Assembly: GCF_040712315.1 (NCBI RefSeq)
Contig: NC_134024.1
Span: 4,115,158-4,179,157 of the forward strand
Source: Castanea sativa
Taxonomy: Eukaryota > Streptophyta > Magnoliopsida > Fagales > Fagaceae
Length of the DNA stretch: 64,000 bases
Direction: 5' to 3'
A program made the translations under genes and the position numbers. Within the stretch, counting starts at the first letter, position 1. Each line of letters opens with the position of its first letter. Of the stretch, positions 1 to 10,042 are shown piece after piece. Under the pieces are notes generated by a model that saw only the letters and a program-made list of their open reading frames with translations, was not told the origin of the DNA and did not search any database.

Positions 1-420
1 TCTAACATCCTCAACCACGAGTCCTCCAATTTCCTATTTTAAAATAATATATTTCTGGCTTTTAATTAAGAAAAACAATAGTCTCATGGAATTTTTCTTT
101 TTTTCCCTTGAGTATATTGATTTCCTCGGAGACATGGAACGTGTACTGCGATGTTTACATGCTTGTTAGACATTGAGCATGCTTGGTCATGTGGGTCAAG
201 CCTCAATCCAGGCTTGAATATAATAAAAACACTAGTGCCCAGGCATTCATGCCTCATGCCTGATGATGAGTATTCTACCATTCTTAAGGCCTTTGCTCAT
301 GATGAAGCACCAGAATTTGAGCTTAGTGCAGCTCTTGAATCTTTATACATAGATTTTATAGCTTCGTTTTGTGTGACTTATTGGGCTTACACAATTGGTT
401 CAATGAAGCAAGCTTAGTAA
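1..420. repeat. TNL-unit flank module, copy 1
   Basis: Positions 1-60 match 54107-54210, which lies downstream of TNL B, so the window probably opens in the 3' flank of another TNL unit. Positions 150-420 carry the module containing 'gacattgagcatgcttggtc' and 'gatgaagcaccagaatttga', which recurs near 6560, 8390, 26310 and 55080. Short open frames here are not conserved between copies, so I do not call a gene. Confidence 0.6.
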
Positions 421-1059
421 CGCCGTTTGAAAGCGTTGCTGGAAGTCTAGTTGTTGGATGGGCTTACCTTTGGGGCCAGTTGTTGTGTCCTCTAATTTGA
501 TGGATGGGCCTTTACTGGCCTACTTTCTTGTGATGGTGAAAGTGTGAACCATTTAGTTTTTTTTTTTTTTTTTTTTTGGGATAACTAATTGTTTAGTTTT
601 TTTTTTGTTTGTTTGGGATTTTATTTTCCCTCTAAATTATCAAATTTATATTCAGGCTTGAAAAGATAGAAACAAAAAAAACATTCTAAGAGTTCGTTAG
701 GGAACAACTTATAAATAGTACCAAAAAATGCAATGGGATCTATGAATAATAGCAAATATAAGCTAAATAGTAAAAAAAGTTAACTTTTTTAGCCAATGTC
801 CAACAAACTTCCAACAAGGTTTGAGAGAACTTAACAGAAATTACTAGACAAGAAGACAACCACCAAAATCATGCTTAATTTTAAGTTTGAATCCCTATTT
901 ACCGACAAAAAAGAAATTACTCCATTTATATAATTTATATAAAATAAAATTTAAAATTTATTTTTAAAAATTAAAAGCACATATTTGTTTAAATTAGATA
1001 AGTAAATAGAACTAATAAAAAAAAGTATAGCAAATTATCTCATTCCACCTTTATTTTGC
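421..1059. other. AT-rich intergenic stretch
   Basis: Contains poly(T) runs near 558-578 and 599-608 and the phrase 'ccaacaaggtttgagagaac', which recurs near 6790, 27280, 28370 and 55550 as part of the repeated TNL upstream unit. I see no gene. Confidence 0.5.
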
Positions 1060-1160
1060 TCACATTTCCATTTTATATGAGCTTTGCGCCTTTGCCTTTA
1101 GCACTAGCAGTAGGAACCAACGTGTGGATCCCACCTTCCGCGTGATGAGAAGAGAAACTG

Positions 1161-1390
1161 AGTTTTATGTCTTAAAAACAAGAAATTTACTCCATTCTAT
1201 ACTAAAGTCTAAAGAAAATGAATTAAAAACAAGGGCGGCCACACTTTAATAAAGTGATTACTTTATAATAAGTTTTATATGTCTAATAAAAAACAAGAAA
1301 TTTACTCCATTATATACTAAAGTCTAAAGAAAATGAATTAAAAACAATGGCAACCACACTTTAATAAATTGAGTTACTTTATAATGAGTT
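1161..1390 (+). repeat. Tandem duplication, two ~115-bp units
   Basis: Two adjacent copies contain 'aaatttactccatt' followed by 'actaaagtctaaagaaaatg' and 'ccacactttaataaa'. Copies start near 1161 and 1271 and differ by a few substitutions and small indels. The duplication lies within the first orphan promoter module. Confidence 0.8.
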
Positions 1391-1418
1391 CTTGACTTGA
1401 CTAAGAAAGGAAGACTTT

Positions 1419-1558
1419 GGGCCATTTGGTATATATGTTTAAAAATTGAAAATTGTTGTTTAAAAATATTTGTGAAAATACGTGTTGGTGAAAAAGTGTG
1501 TGAAAATACGTGTAAAAAAACTAAAAATTATTGTTTGAAAACACAAACCAAACACCCC
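1419..1558. mobile_element. Short MITE, GGGCC(A/G)TTTGGT family
   Basis: Left end GGGCCATTTGGT, right end ACCAAACACCCC, giving imperfect terminal inverted repeats around ~140 bp of AT-rich sequence. The inner phrase 'gtgaaaatacgtgt' is shared with the related element at 6412-6548. It is non-coding; the target duplication is not clear, so the superfamily is uncertain (hAT-like by TIR style). Confidence 0.6.
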
Positions 1559-1710
1559 TCTCTCTCTCTCTCTCAAAAAAAAAAAAAAAGACTCTTTTTT
1601 CTCTCTACATAGACCACAGTGCGCACAAAACGTTGGTTGCACGTTCCTTTTGAACCAGCAATTGATAGGAGCTTCACGGACACTACTGCATTTCTCCAAA
1701 ATTTGTAAGT

Positions 1711-2930
1711 TTTTAATTACAACTTTAATACTAATCAAAATTCTATAAAATACACATAATTTGAAATGGTTTGATAATACCAAAACACATAACTTTAACA
1801 AATTGAATGCTTTCCAAAACTTACATGCCATAGTCTTAAAATTAAGAGGTCAACCAAAAATCAACGAAAAATTATGAGACATTTATTATAATTGTTTTTT
1901 TATTTGAGGAAACCTTTTATTATTGAACTATATATTCTACCATTAAAATAAAATATAATGAATCAAGATTCTAATGGAAGATTTAAATATAGAATTAAAT
2001 TAATTTAATTTTAACTAAGAAATAGTATATATTAAAATTATGACATTTAAAATTGTTAGACTTCAAAAGTTTATATATCAAAATATTTGAGGTTAATCAA
2101 AAAGTAAAAAATGTATTTGATTATACATATAGTTTTAAAGAGACATGTTTATCTTTTTTTTTTTTTTGTTGAGAAACACATGTTTATCTTTTGATTAAAT
2201 TGAAAATTGATTTTCTCAAAATTTTGGGCAATTTTGATTTTGTTTACTATGATTGCTTTTGAATTAGCTCTGTTTTGACCATATACGTTAAAGAGGTTGC
2301 TGTTAAATGCCACCTATGACTGTCATATGTGACAGTTGGTCCAATGATATGCCATGTAATTAGATTGTGCCACGTCACTTACATAGTCTAGAAACAAAAT
2401 TGAAATATTATATAACAAATAAAAATAAAACAAAATAATTTCTTAAAACTATTTTCTCGACATCCTCATCATTTTTTTTAATCAAAGGTGAAGAATTGTG
2501 GTTGCCAATATTCTTGTTGTCGGTTTTGATTTGTTGTAGACAACCTTGAAGACGTCGATCTTGTCGTTGAAGAGGATCTCAAGTCTCAAAGTTGGTGTCT
2601 AAAGATCATGAATCTCACCTTCACTGAATCAAGAATTTAAAATTCTAGAGGACAAAATTAAAATTTCTCAAAACTTTAAAAGTGTAATAATTTGCAATTA
2701 AATCTTCTTCCTTTTTATACAAGATAGAAATTTTACTCTAACTTAATTTAAGTGTAAATGTGTATGAAATTCTCTCTAGGAGATTTGAATTCAATCCTTG
2801 CCCCTCACACTCTACAAGTACTTGTACTTATGGAGTGACCATCGTACAAAAATGTGCGATGATTTATCTTTTCTAATATGAAATATTGGAACTCATCTTA
2901 TTGCACTCAAATTTTGTTTTTATACTAATA
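1711..2930. other. AT-rich intergenic stretch
   Basis: Begins with the start of a leader-intron-like sequence, then AT-rich DNA. The stretch 2640-2930 is similar to 34490-34640 upstream of TNL B. I see no conserved coding frame. Confidence 0.45.
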
Positions 2931-3250
2931 ATACCTCTCATTTCAGTTTCATTTTGATTGCATTTGCATGATATTCAGCTTTGTAGGAAGCAACGTTGAT
3001 CCCCCCACCTTCGGTACGGGTGAGAAGTTTAGTTTATTGTATTCCAACCAAGATATAAAAAAGAAAGGGCCACTTGCGCACCTACTACTTAAAAAAAAAT
3101 TAAGTTAGATAAGTTTTAAAAAAATGAGTTATTTGTTTATTTTCGTAGGGATAAAAAAATAGTTTTTGACTTGGCTAAAAAATAATAAAAATGACTATAA
3201 TTTTAAATAAAAGAAAAATTAAAAAAAGAAGAAGAAGACAGACTGACTGA
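2931..3250 (+). promoter_or_regulatory. Orphan TNL promoter module, copy 2
   Basis: Contains 'ttgcatgatattcagct', then 'aggaagcaacgttgatccccccaccttcgg', then 'cacttgcgcacctact' and 'gactgactga' (described in pieces). The same order occurs at 34640-35030 directly before TNL B, so this is a paralogous copy of the B-type promoter with no gene after it. Confidence 0.6.
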
Positions 3251-3394
3251 AACTAAGGTATAATTGCTATAATTGCTCATTCGTTCCAAAAAAACAAATC
3301 ATTCTTTTTCCAAAAAAGGTTGAATTTATTTACAAGTTGTTTGATTATATTATACCTTTCTTAAATAGTAAACACAACTAACTAAATATTTTTA

Positions 3395-3790
3395 ACCCTT
3401 TAGAAATCTATGCTAGTAATTATTGACTTAGTTATAGTTGAAATCATATTATTTGAGACAATTAGATAAAATGATATTCATTAATGAACTCATAAAAAGT
3501 AGATTTATATTAATATTTTATAACTAAAAATCCTTAATAATTATGACATTTAAAATAGACTACATATAATAAACTTATACAATCTAATATCCATATAAGA
3601 ACGTTATATTTATACATACACTTAATTAGTTAAGTCTTATATTTATGAGTTTGTTCATAAATACATTATTATGAGCTCATTTGGTCAATAAACAAGCATA
3701 AACAAAAAAAATTTCAGAGTCAAGCCTGAACTATTCATAAGCTGTTGGGTTAAATTTCGCCCAGAGGTTGTCAGATTTTTGAAATTAGCT
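3395..3790. repeat. Spacer repeat, copy 1
   Basis: Starts with 'agaaatctatgctagtaatt' and ends near 'taagctgttgggtt'. Degenerate copies lie at 6010-6360, 7855-8290, 25735-25890 and 54510-54800. In several units the spacer follows the leader-intron start, where a TIR exon would be expected in a real gene. No clear TE ends were found. Confidence 0.6.
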
Positions 3791-3829
3791 AGTTTGAACT
3801 ATTTCTGTTTACATTATTTTCCTTGAAGT

Positions 3830-4150
3830 TTTGGGCTTCCATAATTGGTGCAAAGTGAGGAACGAGCTGGAAAGAGTCCAGTTGATAGGCATTAGTATAT
3901 CTTTGGGACCTTTCGATTTCCCTATATTTCTTATAAGGAACATCTTAGGAAGGACTACTATGGAACAACTCTTTAATTTACTCCATTCTATACCAAACTC
4001 AAGGGCCATCTTTTGTTTTTTACACCAACCAGACAAAGTTAAATGCATTATTGGCAGGACCATTAACGGAAAACTCTCTCTCTCTCTCTACGCACAAAAA
4101 GTTGCATATTCCTTTGAAATCAGCAATCACGTGATAGGAGCAGAAATCTG
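3830..4150 (+). promoter_or_regulatory. Orphan TNL leader module
   Basis: 'ggaccattaacggaaaact' followed by a short CT repeat, 'acgcacaaaaagttgcatat' and 'cagcaatcacgtgataggag'. The order matches the leader of TNL A at 9090-9280. No splice donor or TIR exon follows, so it is a relic. Confidence 0.5.
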
Positions 4151-5450
4151 AATGTGCCCACGCAGAAATCAGTTTTAGTTTTTTTTTTTTTAGTAATTAC
4201 TATAATACTTATTAGAACACACAATCAATATGAGATAAATATTCATTTATTTAGTTTTTTTTTAAATTATATTTTTTAGGTTTCAAAACAATGAAAACAA
4301 AACAAGAACTATAATATAAGATGGGTCTACCAACAAAGTTCCAGAGAACTTCACAATAAATACCTTCAAAAGAAGACAAGTAAACAACCACAAAAGTCGT
4401 TTGCGTTTGAAATTTTGAATCCCTATTTACCGACAAAAAAAAAAAACCCCTCAATTTATTTAATACTAGCCATGGTCCTGCGTAATGCATGGATAATGCT
4501 TTAAGCTGTTATGTGAAAAACTTATATAGAATATCCAAAATATATTAAAGTAATAACATAAAGTAATGTTGTAATAACATGAAGAGATCTTTGTTAAATT
4601 AATGATGTAATACAAAATTAAGGGGATGGAGAATTTAAATTATAGATAAAAAGTTACATAAATTAGAAATTAATTATTTAGTGGTGTAATATCTTCTCAA
4701 AAAAGAAAAAAAGTGGTGTAATAAGTTGATTGTTTGTTTAATCAATTTTTTTTTTTTTTTTTGCTGAAATTTTTAATCATAATTTTTGTTTCTACATTGG
4801 CTTGGAGTTAGCATATAAAATTTGTAATTTCATGTAAATGTTTAGTTTTTTTATTTTTGAGAAAAATGTAAATGTTTAGTTGGCTTATAGAAATATCATC
4901 TAAATTTTATGATGACACGTTTTATGTTATTGAAGTATGATAGTGGTAAGTTAAAAACTCAGTAAAAATAGTGATATCCTATTAATAGAATTTTATTATA
5001 ATCCCAATATGTAAAGAAGTTGAGGTGTAAAGCTAAATGAAAAATTACTCGTATAAAACGCCACACAACAGAATTGCATGGTCTTCCACATGATATTTTT
5101 TCTTTCTTATATATACTTTTTTAAAAAACCATATAAAATTCTTATATATATATATATATAGTGCATACTTAAAGATAATTAATGTGTATTTACTTCATTG
5201 ACACATTCAATGAATTAAAAGTTTTACATAAATGTAAATTTTGATGAGGCGGAAGCCTAAATGAGAGAAACTCAACGAATGTGCCACTTGACAGAACTTT
5301 ATGTTCCCCACATGAGGTCTCTGCTTTTATATATGTAATATAATAATAATAATAATAATATATTGATTTTTTTTGGTAAACAAAAAAAATGATTTAATAT
5401 TTATTTTATGCACAACTTTTTAATCATTAAAAAAAAAAACCATACAACCG
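4151..5450. other. AT-rich intergenic stretch with simple repeats
   Basis: Includes poly(T), a (TA)n run near 5145-5160 and (TAA)n near 5339-5361. The phrase near 4320-4430 (cut of the 'ccaacaaagttccagagaac' repeat) matches other upstream units. No gene recognised. Confidence 0.45.
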
Positions 5451-5454
5451 TTTA

Positions 5455-5945
5455 AATTAGTAGTAGGGCCAACAAACAATCTGTGGACCCCACCTAGTTC
5501 GCATGAGAATCTGAGGGTGGGATGAGTGTGTATATATATATATATATTTTTTTTTCTTTTTCTTTTTTTTTTGAGAAGAGGGTATTTGTGTTGAGTATGG
5601 TATAATATTTTATTATTTTCCCTAAAAATAGTAAAATACTAATATGTAAAGAACCATTAATGGAAGTCTCTCTCTCCAAAACTTTGCACATTCCTTTTAA
5701 ACCGATAAATCACAATATGAGAAATGATATGTCCACAACATTTTCACAACATTTTTACAACAAATCTTAAGTGGTAGGTTGTTATTGGTTATTATTGTTG
5801 GGGCAAAAAAGTAATCTTAATGTTAGGTTCAAATTTGAACCAATAACAACTAACCACCTATGATTTATTATGAAAATGTTGTAAAAATGTTGTGGACGTA
5901 GTATCTCTCATCACAATATAGGAGCTTCACGGACAATATATTTCC
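5455..5945 (+). promoter_or_regulatory. Orphan TNL promoter/leader module, copy 3
   Basis: Promoter phrase 'ctgtggaccccacctagttc' then 'gcatgagaatctgaggg' near 5481-5517, and leader phrases 'ttccttttaaaccgataaat' and 'ggagcttcacggaca'. A 193-bp MITE sits between the two leader halves. No TIR exon follows. Confidence 0.6.
5718..5910. mobile_element. MITE (hAT-like) with 8-bp target duplication
   Basis: Terminal inverted repeats: left TGAGAAATGATATGTCCACA, right the complement of TGAGAGATACTACGTCCACA. The 8-bp target duplication TCACAATA lies at 5710-5717 and 5911-5918. The element splits the orphan leader phrase 'cacaatataggagcttcacg', confirming insertion after the leader arose. A relative is at 46325-46505. 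Non-coding. Confidence 0.85.
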
Positions 5946-6009
5946 TATCCGTTTAGTTTCACTTATTTTTCTAAATCATTTCCTATTTTTATCCTTATTT
6001 ATTTATTTT

Positions 6010-6360
6010 TTAGCCTTTTAGAAATATATGCTAGTGATTATTGACTAAATTATAGTTGAAATCAAATTATTTGAGTTAATTAGATATAGTATATATAATC
6101 TTCATTAAGAAACTCATAAAAATTATATTTATATTAACCTTTTATAATTAAAAATTCTATATAATTATAATAATTAAAATGGCCTAAAAATGTTACACAC
6201 TTACTTAAATAAAGTTTAATACTTGTGAGTTTATTCGCGAATACATAATTGTGAACTCATTTGTTAAATAAACAAACATAAACAAAAATATTTATGAGTT
6301 AAGCTTGAACTATTCATAAACTGTTAGGTTCATTTTTATGAATGGACTATTGGGGGGCTA
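6010..6360. repeat. Spacer repeat, copy 2
   Basis: Degenerate copy of the spacer seen at 3395-3790, with 'gtgattattgactaaattat', 'gttgaaatcaaattatttga' and 'aactgttaggttcat'. It directly follows an orphan leader. Confidence 0.6.
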
Positions 6361-6411
6361 TTTTGCGTATACTGATTAGCTCAAAGACATGAAACATGAA
6401 CTGCGAGGTTT

Positions 6412-6548
6412 GGGCCGTTTGGTAAGAAAATTCTAATAATATTATTTAAGTTTTGTGAAAATACGTGTAGGTGAAAAATGTGTGAAAATACATGTTGTGG
6501 TATTTAAACAACAGTTTTCGTTGTTTAAACACCGTTACCAAACGGATG
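6412..6548. mobile_element. Short MITE, GGGCCGTTTGGTAA family
   Basis: Left end GGGCCGTTTGGTAA, right end TTACCAAACGG, with inner 'gtgaaaatacgtgt' shared with the element at 1419-1558. It interrupts the module 'ctgcgaggttt...'. Non-coding. Confidence 0.65.
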
Positions 6549-6559
6549 CTCGGACAATT

Positions 6560-6725
6560 GATTTCTCATGTGGGTCAAGGCTTGAATGTAATAAAAACAC
6601 CGCCTAAGCATGAATGCCTAGCTGAGTCTGTTAGCTTTATTTACTCCATTCTTAACGCCTTTGTTCATGATGAAGCACCAGAATTTGAGTTTAGTGCAGC
6701 CCTTGAATCTTGATACATATTATAG
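6560..6725. repeat. TNL-unit flank module, copy 2
   Basis: Contains 'catgtgggtcaaggcttgaa' and 'gatgaagcaccagaatttga', as at 150-350. A short open frame crosses it but is not preserved in other copies. Confidence 0.5.
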
Positions 6726-7014
6726 CTTCCTTTTGGGTTTTTTTCTTAATTATATTTCTTTGGCTTCAAACAAATAATCTAAGACGGATCTTCCAACAAG
6801 ATTTGAGAAAACTTCACATAAAATACCCTCGTAGTAGACAAATAGACAACTACCAAAGTCATGCTTAATTTTGAGTTTGAATACCTATTTACTGACAAAA
6901 AATAAATTACTCAATTTATTTGTTTTATGTAAAAAAAAAGGTTATGAATTCTTTAAAAAAAAAAATAAAGCTTACTTTTGTTAAAATTGGATAAGTAAAT
7001 AAAAAAAAAAAAGT

Positions 7015-7790
7015 ATAGCAAATATCTCATTTTTCACCTTCATTTTGCTCATATTTGCATTTTATATGGCTTTGCCTTTAGCAGCAAGAATCAACGTGTA
7101 GATCCCACTTTCTTTGAATTTAGCCCTCGTGAGAATTTGAGGGAAACAGCGAGGAGTTTATACGTTACAAAGAGGAAGTTTTAAACTACAACAAATTGTT
7201 AACGAGATTTTAGCACAAATGTACGTTACAAATTAATAATAGATTGACACCTTATCTATTACGAAAATGTTATAACATTTTATCATGTCTTTAAAAATAA
7301 TTCTTTAATTTACTCCATTCTATAGTAAATTCGAAAGATACTTTAAAAGGCAAGGGTCATACTTACACTTTAAACCTACACTCTTTAATAAAGGAGTGGT
7401 TCTACTTTTAGACTAGAACACAAAAAATTGTACAATTTCTTTGTTATAACTCTGGCATTTATGAATAGTTTTCTATTATTTACACATAAATTTACTATTT
7501 TTTCTTCATCAATCACACTTTACTACATCACAGTTGTGGCAAAGAAGTTGTGTAATGTTTTGTATAAATAGATTTTTCGTTAATAAAGTGAGTTACGTAA
7601 GTAAAATGAATTCTATTCCTAAAAATAAATAAAAAATTATTGGTTGGACCATAAACAGTTGTCTCTCTCTCTCTCTCTCTTCACAAAACATGCATGTTCC
7701 TTTTAAACCGGCAATCACACCATAGGCAACTTCATGGAAAACACAGCAATTCTCCATAATCTTTCACTTGTTACGTACGTCTTTCTCTTT
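7015..7790 (+). promoter_or_regulatory. Orphan TNL promoter/leader module, copy 4
   Basis: Contains 'tttgcctttagcagcaagaa', 'caacgtgtagatcccacttt' and 'cgtgagaatttgagggaaac'. A CT repeat near 7660-7681, 'ttccttttaaaccggcaatc' and 'ggcaacttcatgg' follow, then a donor-like 'cttgttacgtacgtc'. No TIR exon follows; a spacer repeat does. Confidence 0.6.
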
Positions 7791-7854
7791 TTTTTTTTCC
7801 GGTGCTTTTAGTTTCACTCTTTTCTTTCTAATTTGAATCCTTTTACTCATTTTT

Positions 7855-8290
7855 TTTAGCCATTTAGAAATCTATGCTAATAATTATTGGCTAAATTATA
7901 TTTGAAATCAAATTATTTGAGTTAATTAGATAGAATGATCTTCATTAAGAAACTCATATAAATCAGATTTATATTAACCTTTTATAATTAAAAATTCTAT
8001 ATAATTATTACAATTAAAATGGACTATATTTAATAGACTAATTATACAATCTAAAATGAAGTTTATATAATAATGTTATACACACACACGCACTTAAGTT
8101 ACATTTTATACTCTTCTAAAAAAAAAGTTACATTTTATACTTGTGAGTTTGTTTACAAAAACATAATTAAGAACTCATTTGCTAAATAAACAAACATAAA
8201 CAAAAACTTTTGAGTTAATTAAGCTTGAACATATATAAACTGTTGGGTTCATATTTTATGAATGGACTATTGGAGGGCTTGTTTTATTGT
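7855..8290. repeat. Spacer repeat, copy 3
   Basis: Copy of the 3395-3790 spacer placed directly after an orphan leader and ending near 'atgaatggactattggaggg'. Confidence 0.6.
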
Positions 8291-8389
8291 ATGGGAGTGA
8301 ATGATGCATTAAAAAGAAGAGAGAGAGAGATTTGGAGTAGATATTAGTTGGGTTCACTGATTGACAATATTGGATTTTGCGTATATTGA

Positions 8390-8730
8390 TTAGCTCGGAG
8401 ATATAGAACATGTACTACGGGGTTTACATGCTTGTTAATTAGAGATTGAGCTTGCTTGGTCATTGGTGTACCATGTATGCTATATATGATTGATTTGTCA
8501 TGTTGGCCAAGCCAGTCTTGAATATAATAAAAACAGTACTGCAGCGTGCATGCCTAGCTGAGTCTGTTAGGCAGATGATGAATATTCATTACTCAAGAAT
8601 GTAACGTTGTCAGCTTTGTTTACTCTATTCTTAAGGCCTTTGTTCATGTTGAAGCATCAGCATTTGTTATTGGGAGCATCCTAAAATTTGATATATAGGC
8701 CTTATTTGCGGGCCTGCTTTCCTGTGATGG
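8390..8730. repeat. TNL-unit flank module, copy 3
   Basis: Contains 'tagctcggagatatagaaca', 'gcttgttaattagagattga' and 'aggcctttgttcatgttgaa', collinear with 120-320 and 26370-26650. No gene recognised. Confidence 0.5.
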
Positions 8731-8799
8731 TGTGTGTGAGACCGGTTTAGTTTTAGTTTTATAAATTCTTTTAAAAAACAAAGCATACTTTTGTTCAAC

Positions 8800-9180
8800 T
8801 TAGATAAGTAAATAAAAAATAAACTATATAAAATATCTCATTTCATCTTCATTTTGCTCACATTTGAATTTTATATAGCTTTGCCTTTAGCAGCAGTAAC
8901 CAACATGTGGATCCTACCCTCAGTCCGCGTGAGAATCTCCAAGGCAAAGTTCAAGAAATTTCTCCATTCTATCTTATACTATAAAGATACTTTAAATACC
9001 AAGGGCCACACAATAGACCTAAACTTTAATAAAGTGAGTAAAGTAAGTCAAAAGTTAAAAAAAAAAAAAAAAAAAAAAAAGACTTGACTATAAACAGAAG
9101 ACTCTCTCTCACGCACAACACTGCAAATTCCTCTGTTTAAACCAGCAATTACACAAATATAGACTTGACTATAAACGGAA

Positions 9181-9223
<43 letters not shown>

Positions 9224-9319
9224 GCACAACACGCTGCAAATTCCACTATTTAAACCAGCAATTGCACAATATAAGAGCTTCACCGACGATACAATTATTA
9301 TTGCTATTCTCCAAAATCT
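8800..9319 (+). promoter_or_regulatory. Promoter and leader of TNL A
   Basis: A TATA-like 'ttttatatagctttgc' near 8868 precedes 'accaacatgtggatcctacc' and 'cgcgtgagaatctcc'. Two copies of the leader segment 'gacttgactataaac' plus CT tract plus 'cacgcacaac' occur at 9082-9140 and 9162-9240. The leader 'gagcttcaccgacga' ends at a donor GT at 9320-9321. A second donor-like 'atctgtaagttctcac' follows at 9359. The transcription start is inferred, not seen. Confidence 0.55.
9184..9221 (+). repeat. (CT)n tract in TNL A leader
   Basis: A pyrimidine dinucleotide run in the core promoter/leader of gene A. Shorter CT runs occupy the same place in the orphan modules (1560, 4075, 5667, 7660). Confidence 0.8.
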
Positions 9320-9548
9320 GTAAGTTCTTACTTTTTATTTTTAATTTTTTGTATAAGTATCTGTAAGTTCTCACTTGTGCGTGCGCTTTTATTTCCTTTC
9401 TTTAGTTTTACTCTTTAATTTTAATATCGTTTCCTTTTACCCCTTATTTATTTATTTTTACTTGAAATCTAATTGAATGAAATTTTGGTGAGTATCTATA
9501 ATTCTGTATTGTGACTCAAGATTTTTTTGTAAACTTAGATTGGCTTTC

Positions 9549-10042
9549 ATGGATACCATAAGCCCATCTTCGTCCTCGTCTTCTACCCATCAGTGGAAAT
9601 ATCATGTATTTCTAAGTTTTGGAGGTGAGGATACCCGCAACAATTTTACAGACCACCTATATGCTGCCTTGAATCAAAAGGGTGTCTACACCTTTAGGGA
9701 TGATGAAAAACTTGAGAGAGGAGAACCTATTTCACCTAGTCTTTTAAAAGCAATAGAAGACTCACTATTTGCTATTGTTGTTCTCTCAAAAAACTATGCA
9801 TCCTCGACATGGTGTTTGGATGAACTTGTGAAAATCATGGATTGCAGGAAAAATATGGGGCTAATAGTTTTGCCTATTTTTTATGACGTGGAACCATCTG
9901 TGGTGCGAAAACAGACAGAACCTTATGCACAAGCATTTGCTGAACATGAAAAATCTTTCAATAAGAATTTAGAAAAAGTTCACACGTGGCGAGCTGCTTT
10001 GACAGATATCTCCAATCTCTCTGGATGGTCTTTAAAGGACAG
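9549..10042 (+). CDS. TNL A exon 1, TIR domain
   Basis: 164 codons plus two bases of Arg165. After a Ser-rich N-terminus (residues 5-12) comes YHVFLSFGGEDTR (18-30), the βA/αA TIR box, with Gly25 (GGA at 9621-9623) where B and C have Arg. The putative catalytic glutamate is Glu70 in KAIEDS; the WCLDEL box is 88-93. Ends AG|GTAATT at 10042. Confidence 0.92.

Larger units (their letters stand above)
1060..1710 (+). promoter_or_regulatory. Orphan TNL promoter/leader module, copy 1
   Basis: Carries the promoter phrase 'accaacgtgtggatcccacc' near 1116-1135 and the leader phrase 'ggagcttcacggacact' near 1668, followed by 'ctccaaaatttgtaag', which matches the leader-intron donor of the real TNLs (9320, 35145, 58840). 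No TIR exon follows. It is interrupted by a 115-bp tandem duplication and a MITE. Confidence 0.6.

Noticed and set aside
150..420. 88-codon plus-strand frame
   Set aside because: Copies of the same DNA at 6560, 8390, 26310 and 55080 do not keep the frame, so it is a repeat and not a gene.
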